Counted from the stretch's first letter, positions 53,169 to 63,004 are shown. The stretch is 64,000 nt of DNA from Pelagimonas sp050633425 (GCF_050633425.1 NZ_JBOEGM010000022.1:62001-126000); one strand, 5' to 3'. Program-made: numbers and translations. Notes: generated by a model from the letters alone, not told the origin.

Positions 53169-53272
53169 TACATCAGTCTTTTTTGGTTTGGCGCGAAAAA
53201 GTGCGCAGCGTTAAACTTGGGAAGAGAAAGCTTCTTTTCCGTCTTTGCTCAGCCGCGCACGCATGATCCGGT

Positions 53273-53812
53273 CTATGGAAGCTTTGTAGAAAGGCTCGCG
53301 CATTCAACGACTGTTTTGCGCGCGCCTAATATATCCGCCAACAGACTTCGGCCCGGGTTGATGACAAATCCGGTGTCGGTCGAAAGACCTTTCGCTAGAT
53401 ACAAATCTGATGCCTTGTCAGCGGGATCGGATGTAACACGCACCGTGTCACTGACAATATCCCTGCCAGCCAATAGGTCGCGGATAACTTTCGGTGCAGT
53501 AACGACAACTTGGATTGATTTCGATTTTCCTAAGTCGATACTTTGACCTGAAAAATCTCCTGCTACGAAGCGGACCGGCATCGATCGGCATGTGCCGTTG
53601 ATCCTAAACGAGGCTGTGCCTTTGCCGACAAGTCCGCGCAGCATGAGTAGGTTCCCTTCTTTTGGATTGGGAATATCGATCACAGCGATGTCCTTTTCCG
53701 GGACGATGACCGTGTCAGCTTTCGCGGCTTCGATTGTTGTAATGGTGAAGAGCATCACACTGATTGCCACTCGAACGGCGTTCAGATGATGTCTCGTGTG
53801 TTTGATCTTCAT
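53273..53812 (-). CDS. Secreted protein of unknown function
   Basis: 179 residues from ATG 53812 (AGAAAGGAAAC upstream). Signal peptide (RVAISVMLFTITTIEAAKAD). The mature part is beta-rich: VIVPEKDIAVIDIPNPKEGN, MLRGLVGKGTASFRINGTC and IQVVVTAPKVIRDLLAGRDI, with two Cys. No family recognised. Next to the membrane-embedded AraC gene on the same strand, which could be its regulator. Confidence 0.75.
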   Translation of the reverse strand: MKIKHTRHHLNAVRVAISVMLFTITTIEAAKADTVIVPEKDIAVIDIPNPKEGNLLMLRGLVGKGTASFRINGTCRSMPVRFVAGDFSGQSIDLGKSKSIQVVVTAPKVIRDLLAGRDIVSDTVRVTSDPADKASDLYLAKGLSTDTGFVINPGRSLLADILGARKTVVECASLSTKLP

Positions 53813-53895
53813 AATGTTTCCTTTCTTGATTGTAGCCCCATGCAACTGGGCTCTGGCATCAAGAAAGGCGAAAGCTGGAGGATCTTCGCCCTGAT

Positions 53896-54981
53896 TTACG
53901 AATCCGAACGTTTGAGATCGCGATTGAGGACGATGTCGTCAAAGTTCCCATGCTTTCTATAGCTGGATGGGGTTTGGCCGGTCAGGCGACGAAACTCTGC
54001 GTTGAAACTCGACTTACTTTGGAAACCGGATTCCAACATGATGTCGGTTACAGGCCGATCCGTCGTTTTCAATAGCATGGCTACATGGCGCACGCGAAAG
54101 CCGTTAATGTAGCGCGAAACATTCTCCTTGTGGACGAGATTTATCGCTTTCGAAACGCTCCGTGCCGGGCAGTGAAGCCGCCGACCAAGACGCGCAAGCG
54201 TTAGGTCTGGGTCAGTGAATATTTGATGGTCAACCATCATCTGGTCGAGCCTACACAGCAGGTCATGGTCCTCTTCCACCGGCACCTGTGCAGCAGACAC
54301 TCCTGAAACGCCATGCGGCTGTGCTCCTAGAAATAAGGGTACGCCAATGAGCGCGCAGAGCATTACAACAGCAGCCACGACCCCTGAGGCACCTGTCAGA
54401 ACGTGAATTACCCCTGCGTTTCCCGCGGATAGCATGGCAAGAAGGATTGTAATATCTGCGGCAACAATCAGCGCCATAAAAAGAAGTGCAGAGAGCAATG
54501 CAATCCGAGTTGTGCGAAATCTGTGTGGAGCGACTTGAACAAATGCATCCTGTGGCTTGCGCAGCATTGCTGCAAGCAAAACGACATAAACAGTATTTAT
54601 CGCGATCACGACCACATCCGCAGACCAAGCTGTTGGCACGAAAAGTGCGAGTTCCGCGACCATTAAACTAACGGCAGCAAGCATAAGTTTTTTACGTGTC
54701 GGGGCCCCTGTAGATGACGCAAGAGATTGGAAACCAAGCCAGAGCATTGGGGCCATCAAAATTGCTAGGTGGGGCTGTAACTTGCCGAGTACGCCAACGC
54801 CATACTCCGATCTCAGGCCCACAAAACCTGCGACTACAGCAATAAGTCCGAGCCCAAGACCAAAAAAAATGCGTGCCGCTGAAGGTAGATGCGGTTTGCT
54901 CACGACCGCCGTTGCGATGAACACCGCGAGAATCGATAAAAGCCAAGATGTTGGAACAGTGGTCAAATTAGCAGTCCTCAC
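53896..54981 (-). CDS. AraC-family regulator with N-terminal membrane domain
   Basis: 361 residues. About seven hydrophobic helices occupy residues 10-225 (SWLLSILAVFIATAVV, LAILMAPMLWLGFQSL, VVIAINTVYVVLLAAML, ALLSALLFMALIVAADI). The C-terminal AraC domain shows TLARLGRRLHCPARSVSKAI and VTDIMLESGFQSKSSFNAEFRRLTGQTPSSY. A membrane-embedded sensor-regulator; probable target the adjacent secreted-protein gene or the protease genes next to it. Confidence 0.9.
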   Translation of the reverse strand: MRTANLTTVPTSWLLSILAVFIATAVVSKPHLPSAARIFFGLGLGLIAVVAGFVGLRSEYGVGVLGKLQPHLAILMAPMLWLGFQSLASSTGAPTRKKLMLAAVSLMVAELALFVPTAWSADVVVIAINTVYVVLLAAMLRKPQDAFVQVAPHRFRTTRIALLSALLFMALIVAADITILLAMLSAGNAGVIHVLTGASGVVAAVVMLCALIGVPLFLGAQPHGVSGVSAAQVPVEEDHDLLCRLDQMMVDHQIFTDPDLTLARLGRRLHCPARSVSKAINLVHKENVSRYINGFRVRHVAMLLKTTDRPVTDIMLESGFQSKSSFNAEFRRLTGQTPSSYRKHGNFDDIVLNRDLKRSDS

Positions 54982-56265
54982 TCAGCCCTTTATGTGCAAC
55001 CGATAGTATGCGCCTTTTCGAGGCAAGCGTCGTGCGTCTGTGCTGTTTGTCGCGCGCAATATAAATGCCATTACATTCTACTCTACACGCATTGGAGCTT
55101 GCTAGTATTCGCCAGTACGAGATCGCGTTTTAGAACTATATTCAGGTCAAACGGCCGCATCCAGGCATTCATTGTGTTTCGTAAATGCTACAAGTGGCTC
55201 ACCCTCCAATGAAGTCAAAACTCCCGAGCTTGGTAGGAAACCTATCCAAAGGGCCACGAAGGACAGCCTTGCCCAAGTCTCGATAGTTCTGGCTCGGAAT
55301 AGCGAAAGCTAAGTTAGGTTTAACTTCATGGAACCGGGGTGAATGACCGGTTTTAACGCGGCGTGGTGTTGTTGGGTTGCCTGGGTGAGGAGCCAACTGT
55401 GCAAACTCCGCTATCTGTGCTTTGCGGACCCATGCACGATCCAGGTTCGCCCAGGGCCGTGTCGCTTCGGCCCGAGATGACCGCAGTCAGCCTGAAGTGA
55501 CCAGTGTTGGACGACAAGGACCGGCATTGCCACAGGTGCCAACGCATGTGTGTCGCCGCCCCGTTCAAACCACCGGCCAAATTGGACATTAGTTCGAGGT
55601 TCGGCGAGCAATCTTCTCCAGGCGCAAAAGGTCTCTACTGATTTTCCGAGAGCGGACATTCAGGGTGGGCCCACTGGTTTTGACGATGCTGCGCTCCGAT
55701 TCAAGGTCGCGAAGCGCAAATAATGGAGTTTGCAAAGTCGAAGCAGCCGGACGCAACCTATCGATCGATCGGCCCTGACCTGCCGTTCACAGATTTGTCC
55801 TTATAGGTCCGCTGTATGGCCACATTCGACACGGCAATTTTGCAGGTTGAGCAGATTTACAAGCTTACGTTTGTGGTCAATGGATATCCCGCATCTGGGC
55901 ATTTTTTTTGGGGGGGCGGTTCTGCCGTGGCCAAAGGTAGCAAATCAGAAGGGATGCTTTATGCGCACCACTGAGAAAGTCTTTTTCTAATAAAATCTTA
56001 AGCAAATTAGTTATTTCTTCTACGCAACGATAACGGGTGAACCAATCCCATGGGGCGCAACGGGATTGAGCTTTTGAAATAATGTTAAAATGCTGCGTAT
56101 CCGTGTCTTTGTTTCCTAATTGCTAATCCATTCATGTTTCAGTCTAGGCTGCTGCAGTGGGGCAGCCCGCGCCAAGCGACTACCTTCCCGCAAATTAAGC
56201 TTTCAGGACTGGCGCAGAGCGATCTTACCGCTTGCCATGCGCAAATCAGCAGACGGAGAATAGCC
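54982..56265. other. Long gene-poor stretch
   Basis: About 1.28 kb. Only short frames occur (for example minus 55411-55659, plus 55730-55990), with no ribosome binding sites or family resemblance. Composition is mixed, suggesting decayed genes or a remnant of mobile DNA. The end near 56000-56130 is A+T-rich and may contain the promoter for the RTX-Hint gene. Confidence 0.5.
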
Positions 56266-58245
56266 ATGGCCACCTTTCAAGCCATATCACTTGGTGCCTT
56301 CTTCCCCGGTGATTTGTCCTCAAACGGAGATCGCAACGATTATGTTGCTTCTGGGCAGGGCTGGGGGGAGGGGCAAACTGACCCTCTGAGCGATCTCAGC
56401 CTTGTTGATATTGAGTACACGACCACGGATTCCGGCGGGGACATTCGCGCGGATGGATTCTACGACAGCACGCTCAGTTACGATGTGCCTGGCGGCACCA
56501 CTGGCCCGCAGTTCCTGACTGAAACGGCGATCATTACTTATACGATCACTTCTGTTGATGAATTCGGCACGCAGGCCACCCATACGTACATCGACATGGT
56601 CATGTTTGAAGGGGCGGATGGTCAAAATTTTCTGATCCCTTATTGGGACGCCGCTGGTACTTTTCATTACCCCACCCAAATCGGTACGGATCAGATCGTA
56701 AGCATGACGCCCTCGCTTCAACGAGGAGTGATTGGTGGTGTCGAACCGCCTGCGACGAACTGGGCAGCCTCCGCTTTGCCGCCAGCGCCGGATGGCGTGG
56801 TCGACGGTGAAGAGACCGGCGAAACGATGCAGCTCAACTACGACGACAGCGACGGTGCCACGGATGGCGGCGGCGACATCATCACCACGGGGGATGACAC
56901 CATCCACGGCAATGGTGGCGCTGACAGTATTGCCGCTGACCTTGGCAATGACTTCGTTGATGGCGGGGGCGGAAACGACACCATCGTTGGCGGGGACGGC
57001 CAGGACAGCCTTGTTGGCGGAGACGGTAATGACTCTCTTGAGGGGGGCATCGGCGACGACAAGATGTCCGGCAATGACGGGGATGACGTTGTTGTCGGCG
57101 GCAGCGGCAACGACATTCTCGAAGGCGAGGGCGGCGCGGATTATATCGTTGGCGATGACGGCGATGATACGCTGGTTGGATATAACGCACTCAATGCGTT
57201 TGGCGGTAATTTGGGTGTGCAAAGTGATGACGGCGCCATGGATACGCTCATCGGGGGCGACGGTAACGATATCATCTATGGTGGCTCCGGCAACGATTTC
57301 ATTTCCGGCGGTTCGGGCGATGATACCATTTCCGGCGGCTCGGGCAACGATACCATCACCTACACGGCAGGTGACGGCGCGGATGTCATCAGTGATTTCA
57401 ATACAGGAAACACAGGTTCGCTAAGCGATGGTGACGCCACAAACAACGATTTTATCGATCTGTCGTCCTTTTACGACAATACTTCGGAAATCTTTGCGGA
57501 CCAAGCCGACGATGGTATTCTTAACCAATCCAACGATGGCGTAGGTGGGGTAGATTATTCTGACAACACTCGGTTTTTGACCGGTGACAGTCTGACCTTC
57601 ACGGGTGCCAGCGCGGACAATAGCTTTTATACCTCTGAAAACACCGGCGTTGTTTGTTTCGCTCTTGGCACGATGATCCGGGTCCCAGGCGGCGAGGTGT
57701 CAATCGAATGCCTGCGTCCTGGTGATCTGGTGCAGACGCGCGACAATGGGGCAAAACCCCTTCTCTGGATCGGCCGCAAGGAATTGGGCCAAGCAGAGCT
57801 TGCTGCGGATCCGAAACTGCGCCCGATCCGTCTAAGAGCGCGGCATTTCGGCTTGGATCGCGATTTGATTGTGTCCCCCCAACACGGGGTTCTGCTGCGT
57901 GATCCCGATGGCGGCGGCACTGAGATTTTGTACCGCGCGCGTCATCTCGCGATTATGCCCGGAGGTGCCGCAAATGTAATGAAAAGGCGCAAGAGAGTGA
58001 CCTATATACACATGCTGTTTGACCGGCATGAGGTGGTATTTTCAAATGGAATGCTGAGCGAAAGCCTCTATCCGGGGAAAATGGTCATCCGAGGCATGAG
58101 AACCGCAGCGCAAAGAGAGCTGGCTGCTCTTTTTCCTAGATTGACACAAAGACCAACCGCAGAAACCTATGGCTTGCCGGCCCGCAGGTATTCACGCCGC
58201 AGGAGCCTGCCTGACCATCTGAGAGCGTTACAACCCGTTGTCTAA
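56266..58245 (+). CDS. RTX-repeat protein with C-terminal Hint domain
   Basis: 659 residues from ATG 56266 (GGAG eight bases upstream). The N-terminal ~200 residues are beta-rich (QTDPLSDLSLVDIEYTTTDS). Residues ~205-365 are hemolysin-type nonapeptide repeats (GGDGNDSLEGG, GGSGNDILEGEGG, GGSGNDFISGG) that bind Ca2+. From ~461 a Hint domain (CFALGTMIRVPGG, LRPGDLVQTRDNG, VSPQHGVLL) with Cys as first residue may self-cleave. Such proteins are usually secreted by type I systems; no transporter is nearby. Confidence 0.9.
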   Translation: MATFQAISLGAFFPGDLSSNGDRNDYVASGQGWGEGQTDPLSDLSLVDIEYTTTDSGGDIRADGFYDSTLSYDVPGGTTGPQFLTETAIITYTITSVDEFGTQATHTYIDMVMFEGADGQNFLIPYWDAAGTFHYPTQIGTDQIVSMTPSLQRGVIGGVEPPATNWAASALPPAPDGVVDGEETGETMQLNYDDSDGATDGGGDIITTGDDTIHGNGGADSIAADLGNDFVDGGGGNDTIVGGDGQDSLVGGDGNDSLEGGIGDDKMSGNDGDDVVVGGSGNDILEGEGGADYIVGDDGDDTLVGYNALNAFGGNLGVQSDDGAMDTLIGGDGNDIIYGGSGNDFISGGSGDDTISGGSGNDTITYTAGDGADVISDFNTGNTGSLSDGDATNNDFIDLSSFYDNTSEIFADQADDGILNQSNDGVGGVDYSDNTRFLTGDSLTFTGASADNSFYTSENTGVVCFALGTMIRVPGGEVSIECLRPGDLVQTRDNGAKPLLWIGRKELGQAELAADPKLRPIRLRARHFGLDRDLIVSPQHGVLLRDPDGGGTEILYRARHLAIMPGGAANVMKRRKRVTYIHMLFDRHEVVFSNGMLSESLYPGKMVIRGMRTAAQRELAALFPRLTQRPTAETYGLPARRYSRRRSLPDHLRALQPVV

Positions 58246-58728
58246 TCCAAAGAGAACGTTCGTAATCGCCCAATTGGACGCTGCCCGCTCTTTATTAACA
58301 GACACTCACCTTGCCGCGCCCATAATACGTTACCCGCGCAAAGCAGACCTTAGAAAACGTTGCAGCGAAAATTCGGTTTTCGCCCTTTGCCGAAGCAGGT
58401 CAAATGCGGGGTTTAGCAGGAATGACTTGGAAGGGCCGGCTGCGGTCCTTAACAGACACCGAGCGAACGACAACAAAGTCCCGCTTAGCGGCCATCGGAC
58501 ACGAGAAATCAAAGTTTGCCCCACCAAACTTGTCAGATGTCGGCTTGGAGCCCAAAGTGATAGATGCTGCGCGTTGGATGAATGACTGCTTTTGCCGACA
58601 GCCAAGGTGTCAAAATGGATCAGAAGTTTGCCATTGGTTTCTAGCACTGGAAGCAATAGACGTTTCTGGATTTGCGCTGATAGCGTAAAAAATTGAACGC
58701 TTAAGGCTAATTCAAGGGTTGCTAAAAC
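58246..58728. other. Gene-poor stretch after RTX-Hint gene
   Basis: 483 bp. A 115-codon plus frame (58238-58585) overlaps the preceding gene and is rich in Arg and Cys with no recognisable motif, so it is not called. Contains a 20-nt segment shared with 45172-45191. Confidence 0.5.
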
Positions 58729-59196
58729 ATGTTTTCAAGGCCGACAAGCTTTTCCGGTTTTCTCGTACGCAGCATTCAGACACTCCCCTACTTAGCGGTG
58801 ATAGCCGGTCCTTTATTTTTCTGCATTGGATTGTGGATGAGCCATTCGGCCACCAGCTTTTCTAAAAATGCTGTCGAAGTTGAAGCGCTAGTGATTAGCG
58901 TCGAAGAGCGTCAGGGAGACAACGGGACAGTCTTCAGGCCAACCTTTGAAGCCAAAACGCCGAGTGGAAATAGCGTCCAATATGTCGGGAATACTTGGGT
59001 CGCTCCAAAACCTCACGAAGCGAACGAAACAGTTTCAGCTTACTACGATCAGGCCTCCGGCGTTATCCGTAGTGATGTGCTCTTGAACCAGTTCCAGTTC
59101 ATGGGGAGCATGTTCATGGGCATTGGAGGTATCTTTGCTGTGCTTGGCGTTAGTTTTTTCGGAAGGCGGCGGTATTTGCGCCATCAAAAGGCCTGA
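58729..59196 (+). CDS. DUF3592 membrane protein
   Basis: 155 residues with two membrane helices: LPYLAVIAGPLFFCIGLWM near the N-terminus and FMGSMFMGIGGIFAVLGVSF near the C-terminus. Between them is a beta-rich domain containing ALVISVEERQGDNGTVFRPT and VSAYYDQASGVIRSDV, the DUF3592 pattern. Function unknown. Confidence 0.82.
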   Translation: MFSRPTSFSGFLVRSIQTLPYLAVIAGPLFFCIGLWMSHSATSFSKNAVEVEALVISVEERQGDNGTVFRPTFEAKTPSGNSVQYVGNTWVAPKPHEANETVSAYYDQASGVIRSDVLLNQFQFMGSMFMGIGGIFAVLGVSFFGRRRYLRHQKA

Positions 59197-59427
59197 GACC
59201 GCTTCAACCCAATCCTTGCCAGCCTCGTTAGACTAGGGCTCGACCGCTCTAAAGCGGTCGTTGAAGCTCTCGATCCAAACGGTAGAAAAGTCCCGCCGAC
59301 CCTGATTTCAAGATCACTCAGATCATGCCCATGTAGCGATTTCCGTTCTGGTGAAGTTGGGCCGCATCGCTTGACTGTATCGGCAGCGGCGGGTTTGGGC
59401 CGGTATTATTGGCCCTGCAATCATCGC

Positions 59428-59925
59428 TCAACGTCCGCCCGGCGTCCACTCAAGTTCCACCCCGTTCCGATGCGTAATCGTGCACAGAACAAATTTCTCG
59501 GTTCCTAGAATTATCGCGTTCTCACCGGCCTCAATCGGGAAAAAGCGCAGATCTTTGTTCCAAATTTTTGTGCGTATCATCACCGGTCCATTTATTGAAC
59601 ATCGAAAGGCTGACTGTGTCATTGTGCAATTGGGCATTGTTTGCCCAGCCGCGGTTCGCACCTCAAACGGCATAATTTGCTTTTCTTCTGTAAAACGTGG
59701 TGTGAAGTCTAGGCCCTCAGGCGGGGCATTTATTGCCAGTATTTCAGGGCAATCCTCGCCATCAGGAAACCGCGTTAGCCACCATTTCGACCCGAAGCTA
59801 AATCCTAGAAGCCCCAGGGTCACGACCGCTCCGATTGCAATCCAATGACGCGCCTTCATAGCCTTAGGCGTTTCGTCGCTAGTTTGAGACATATCCAGCA
59901 GCCCTGATGTCGTTTCTGCATTCAT
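59428..59925 (-). CDS. Single-pass membrane protein of unknown function
   Basis: 165 residues (ATG 59892 and 59859 are alternative starts). A membrane helix follows the basic KARHWIAIGAVVTLGLLGF. The extracytoplasmic part has CPEILAINAPPEGLDFTPRF and NCTMTQSAFRCSINGPVMIR with four Cys. No family recognised. Confidence 0.65.
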   Translation of the reverse strand: MNAETTSGLLDMSQTSDETPKAMKARHWIAIGAVVTLGLLGFSFGSKWWLTRFPDGEDCPEILAINAPPEGLDFTPRFTEEKQIMPFEVRTAAGQTMPNCTMTQSAFRCSINGPVMIRTKIWNKDLRFFPIEAGENAIILGTEKFVLCTITHRNGVELEWTPGGR

Positions 59926-59938
59926 AGGTAAGTCGAGA

Positions 59939-60394
59939 TCAATGATCGTAGTCGGTATTGGCCTCGCAAATCAATACCGTGGCATTCACTCTGAGTGAGG
60001 CGTCGGTTTGACAGGACGAATTTGATATATCTGCGACGGCTTTCACAGGATCGAGCGCCGAAAGAGCACCGATTATGCAGCCGGCCTGCCGGGGGGAGGG
60101 ATAGCTCGCCAAATTGAGAAAATCTTGATGATCCAACCGGTCAATCAGATGTCGCGCACTGGCGCTTTGGCTGCACAGCCGTCATCGGAAAGTCAATAAT
60201 GCTAGATCAAAGATCCAATGGCAGGCTTGGGGGGCATCGCGGAAGCTGGTGGACCAGCGGCAGTTTTGGGCCGGTCGCCCAGCTGTGCAAAACTCGCCTT
60301 TGCGCATCGCTGAGTTTTGGGGGCTTGGCGTTATGGCCAAGATACCCGCCAAGGTATTCTCAGGTCTCGTTGTCACATCCTGAGCCGCCGACAC
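59939..60394 (-). pseudogene. Possible broken ORF with in-frame TGA
   Basis: A minus frame from ATG 60394 runs to a TGA at 60182-60184 (AGRPAQNCRWSTSFRDAPQA before it) and continues in the same frame with coding-like sequence (ARHLIDRLDHQDFLNLASYP, RQAGCIIGALSALDPVKAVA) to a stop at 59939. A degraded gene is the simplest reading. Confidence is low because no family is recognised and both halves are short. Confidence 0.3.
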
Positions 60395-60471
60395 CGTTCA
60401 AACGATATCGTCGAAACAGGGCTTGGTGTTGGCCATCAGGCCAAGTCATATCAATATGGAAAAGGGGATGA

Positions 60472-60547
60472 TGGTGGAGCCTAGCGGGATCGAACCGCTG
60501 ACCTCCTGCATGCCATGCAGGCGCTCTCCCAGCTGAGCTAAGGCCCC
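60472..60547 (-). tRNA. tRNA-Ala (anticodon GGC)
   Basis: 76-nt cloverleaf on the minus strand with the CCA end encoded. Acceptor GGGGCCT/AGGCTCC-type pairing with one G-U, D-arm TTAGCTCAGCTGGGAGAGC, anticodon stem CCTGC/GCAGG enclosing ATGGCAT (GGC, alanine GCC codons), and T-loop GGTTCGATCCC. The 3' end faces the accessory zone. Confidence 0.95.
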
Positions 60548-60640
60548 ATCATTTTACAGCGTCGTCGTTGCCGTGAGGCGCTGACTAAGCAATGCTGCGG
60601 GCGGGATCAAGCGAAAAAATCCCGCCACGCAAAAGTTTTT

Positions 60641-60964
60641 TTAAGAATCGTCATCTTCACCGGCAACGTCGGCGATTTCTTCCAACGGAACCGTATCATC
60701 GTCTTCGTCTTCCAGGACTGTATCGTCGTCGATATCTACATCAACGTCGTCATCATCCAGCAGATCGACGTTTTCTTCGTCTGCTTCTGTGGCCTTGGCA
60801 TTGGCCTGATCTGCGGCATCCGCGGCCATCAGCGACTTCTTACCGGTGTCGAGGTTCACAACCTCGCCGGTATAGGGGCTAACAACTGGGTTCCGATTTA
60901 GGTCGTAAAAACGCTTTCCGGTGGTCGGGCAAACGCGCTTGACGCCCCATTCTTCCTTGGGCAT
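60641..60964 (-). CDS. FYDLN acid-domain protein (TIGR02300)
   Basis: 107 residues. N-terminal WGVKRVCPTTGKRFYDLNRN with one Cys and SPYTGEVVNL, then an acidic tail almost entirely of Asp/Glu/Val (DLLDDDDVDVDIDDDTVLED). A conserved alphaproteobacterial protein of unknown function. Upstream of the tRNA gene in reading direction. Confidence 0.93.
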   Translation of the reverse strand: MPKEEWGVKRVCPTTGKRFYDLNRNPVVSPYTGEVVNLDTGKKSLMAADAADQANAKATEADEENVDLLDDDDVDVDIDDDTVLEDEDDDTVPLEEIADVAGEDDDS

Positions 60965-61051
60965 GGGTAGTCCCCTTCAACTCGTGGTCTGTTCGACAAT
61001 CTGGGCCAACTGCCATAACAATACGCCCGTGTCAAAGGCTTTGACAGGCGA

Positions 61052-61771
61052 ATGACCGAGGCAATGGATAGTAAGGGGCATATGAGCCAGATTCGCCTGC
61101 CGGGCAACCCTCCGATTGATGTTGTTTTGCGCCGTTCCGCGCGGGCGCGGCGTTTGTCGCTGCGTATGTCGCAGTTGGATGGGCGTGTGACCCTGACTTT
61201 ACCGAAAAACCTGCCCGAATCGCAGGGCGTTGCGTTTTTGCGCGAAAAGGAATCGTGGTTGCGCGGGCATTTGGCCGGGCGACAGGCGGATGTTGTCGTT
61301 GGTCTTGGGGCGCAAATCCCGGTCGAGGGCGAAATCCTGCGTATTGAGCCGGGGCAGGGGCGCTCGGTCCGGCGTGGGGACGGTGTGTTGTTGGTGCCAG
61401 GAGCCGACGACCGGGTTGCGGCGCGCGTCAAAGGGTGGTTGCGCACATTGGCGCGTGATCGTTTGGCCGAGGCCTGTGATGAATATGCACTGCGGCTGGG
61501 ACGCCCCTATGATCGTCTGACCCTGCGCGACACGCGCTCGCGCTGGGGGTCTTGCACCCATGATGGTGGATTGATGTTTTCATGGCGGCTGATCTTGGCC
61601 GAGCGCGAGATCTTGGATTACGTCGCTGCGCATGAAGTCGCGCATCTGGCCGAAATGAATCATTCCCCGGCTTTTTGGGCGCAGGTCGAACGTATATACG
61701 GGGATTGGAAACCGGCTCGCAATTGGCTGCGCGACAACGGGTCGGCGCTGCATCGGTTCAAGTTTGAGTGA
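61052..61771 (+). CDS. YgjP-type metallopeptidase (M48, DUF45)
   Basis: 239 residues (ATG 61082 is an alternative that starts MSQIRLPG). RRSARARRLSLRMSQLDGRV, then TLRDTRSRWGSCTHDGGLMF and the zinc motif YVAAHEVAHLAEMNHSPAFW, the HExxH of the WLM/SprT-like superfamily. Often encoded beside housekeeping genes; substrate unknown. Divergent from the FYDLN gene. Confidence 0.92.
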   Translation: MTEAMDSKGHMSQIRLPGNPPIDVVLRRSARARRLSLRMSQLDGRVTLTLPKNLPESQGVAFLREKESWLRGHLAGRQADVVVGLGAQIPVEGEILRIEPGQGRSVRRGDGVLLVPGADDRVAARVKGWLRTLARDRLAEACDEYALRLGRPYDRLTLRDTRSRWGSCTHDGGLMFSWRLILAEREILDYVAAHEVAHLAEMNHSPAFWAQVERIYGDWKPARNWLRDNGSALHRFKFE

Positions 61772-61780
61772 GGTGATCAG

Positions 61781-62311
61781 ATGAAAACGGCTATTTTGAT
61801 CGCGGCTGTAATGGTCACCAATTCGGTGTTGGCCAGCTCGGCCTTGGCCTGTGTGCCGGAACGCGGTGTTGTTTACGATTCCGTGGAGACGCTTCCGCAG
61901 GGTGTGATGTCAATCGGCCTTGCCACTGTCACTGATGTGCAGTTTCTCGAACCGGAGAAGACCAAGGCCTGTTTCATCACCACCTATGCCGATGGCCAAG
62001 CGAAATTCGGGGCCTTTCCAACGGCGTTTTCGGTCAAAACCTGCCACCATCCCAGACGGTTACAGAGGCTTAGAACAGATCAGGCCTCGCTCCAGGAATT
62101 CACCGATATTCTAGGCTATGCAGCTGGGGCCGAGGTCGTTTTGGGCATTGTTGATCAGCCCGACGTGCCGCAAACCCCCTATCGGTATTTTGTGCCAAGC
62201 TGTTGGGGCGCGCTGCATCTGCGGCTTGACACGCTCAACAGTGATGAGAGGGCTGAGTTTATGCTCGGCATCAATGATATGGTCACCTCTTTTGAGGCCA
62301 ATAGCCGCTAA
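61781..62311 (+). CDS. Secreted protein of unknown function
   Basis: 176 residues. Signal peptide (TAILIAAVMVTNSVLASSAL). The mature part begins ACVPERGVVYDSVETLPQGV, with a further ACFITTYADGQ, TCHHPRRLQRL and SCWGALHLRLDTL, giving four Cys. No family recognised. Starts nine bases after the peptidase gene, so probably co-transcribed. Confidence 0.7.
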   Translation: MKTAILIAAVMVTNSVLASSALACVPERGVVYDSVETLPQGVMSIGLATVTDVQFLEPEKTKACFITTYADGQAKFGAFPTAFSVKTCHHPRRLQRLRTDQASLQEFTDILGYAAGAEVVLGIVDQPDVPQTPYRYFVPSCWGALHLRLDTLNSDERAEFMLGINDMVTSFEANSR

Positions 62312-62359
62312 ACTTCGACTGATTATTGACCTTTGGTGCATTTGTGATCACATACACAT

Positions 62360-63004
62360 ATGCAAAACCCCAAACCTATCGAAACCGCCTCTGCCCATGA
62401 CCGTGTTTATCGCGGTTTGCGCACCCGGATCATGCACGGCCAGATCGCGCCGGGCCAAGCGTTGACCCTGCGGGGTTTGGGCAAGGAGTTCGAGGTCTCG
62501 ATGACCCCAGCGCGCGAAGCGGCGCAGCGTTTGGTGGCCGAAGGGGCCTTGCAAATGTCGACGTCTGGTCGGCTCTCAACGCCCGAGCTGTCAAATGAAC
62601 GTATCGAAGAGCTTGCCGCCCTGCGCGCCCTGATCGAAGTTGAGCTGGCCTCGCGGGCCTTGCCCCGCGCCCATATGCAGCTGATCGAACGGATGCAAAA
62701 CATCAACAGCGGCATCGCCGATGTGGTCTCAAACCGCGATGCCGTTGGCTATATCCGAACGAACCTAGAGTTCCACCGCACGCTGTATCTTCGCGCTCAG
62801 GCACCGGCGATGCTCGCCATGTGCGAAACTGTTTGGCTCCAGCTTGGCCCGACGATGCGGGCGCTCTATGGCCGCTTGCGGCGCACCGAAGCCCCGCAAT
62901 ACCACCGTCTGATCCTTGCCGCGCTCAAGGCCGGGGATGAACCCGGCCTGCGCCTTGCCGTGCGCTCGGACGTCACCCAAGGCCTGCGGATGCTGGCAAC
63001 TTAG
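62360..63004 (+). CDS. GntR-family regulator (FCD type)
   Basis: 214 residues. The N-terminal winged helix (RVYRGLRTRIMHGQIAPGQA, LRGLGKEFEVSMTPAREAAQ) is of the FadR/VanR group. The all-helical FCD domain contains RALIEVELASRALPRAHMQL and FHRTLYLRAQAPAMLAMCET with the ligand His/Asp positions. Responds to a small carboxylate in known relatives. Overlaps the convergent thioredoxin gene by four bases. Confidence 0.93.
   Translation: MQNPKPIETASAHDRVYRGLRTRIMHGQIAPGQALTLRGLGKEFEVSMTPAREAAQRLVAEGALQMSTSGRLSTPELSNERIEELAALRALIEVELASRALPRAHMQLIERMQNINSGIADVVSNRDAVGYIRTNLEFHRTLYLRAQAPAMLAMCETVWLQLGPTMRALYGRLRRTEAPQYHRLILAALKAGDEPGLRLAVRSDVTQGLRMLAT

Noticed and set aside
58238..58585. 115-codon plus-strand ORF
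   Set aside because: Overlaps the RTX-Hint stop, Arg/Cys-rich, no ribosome binding site.
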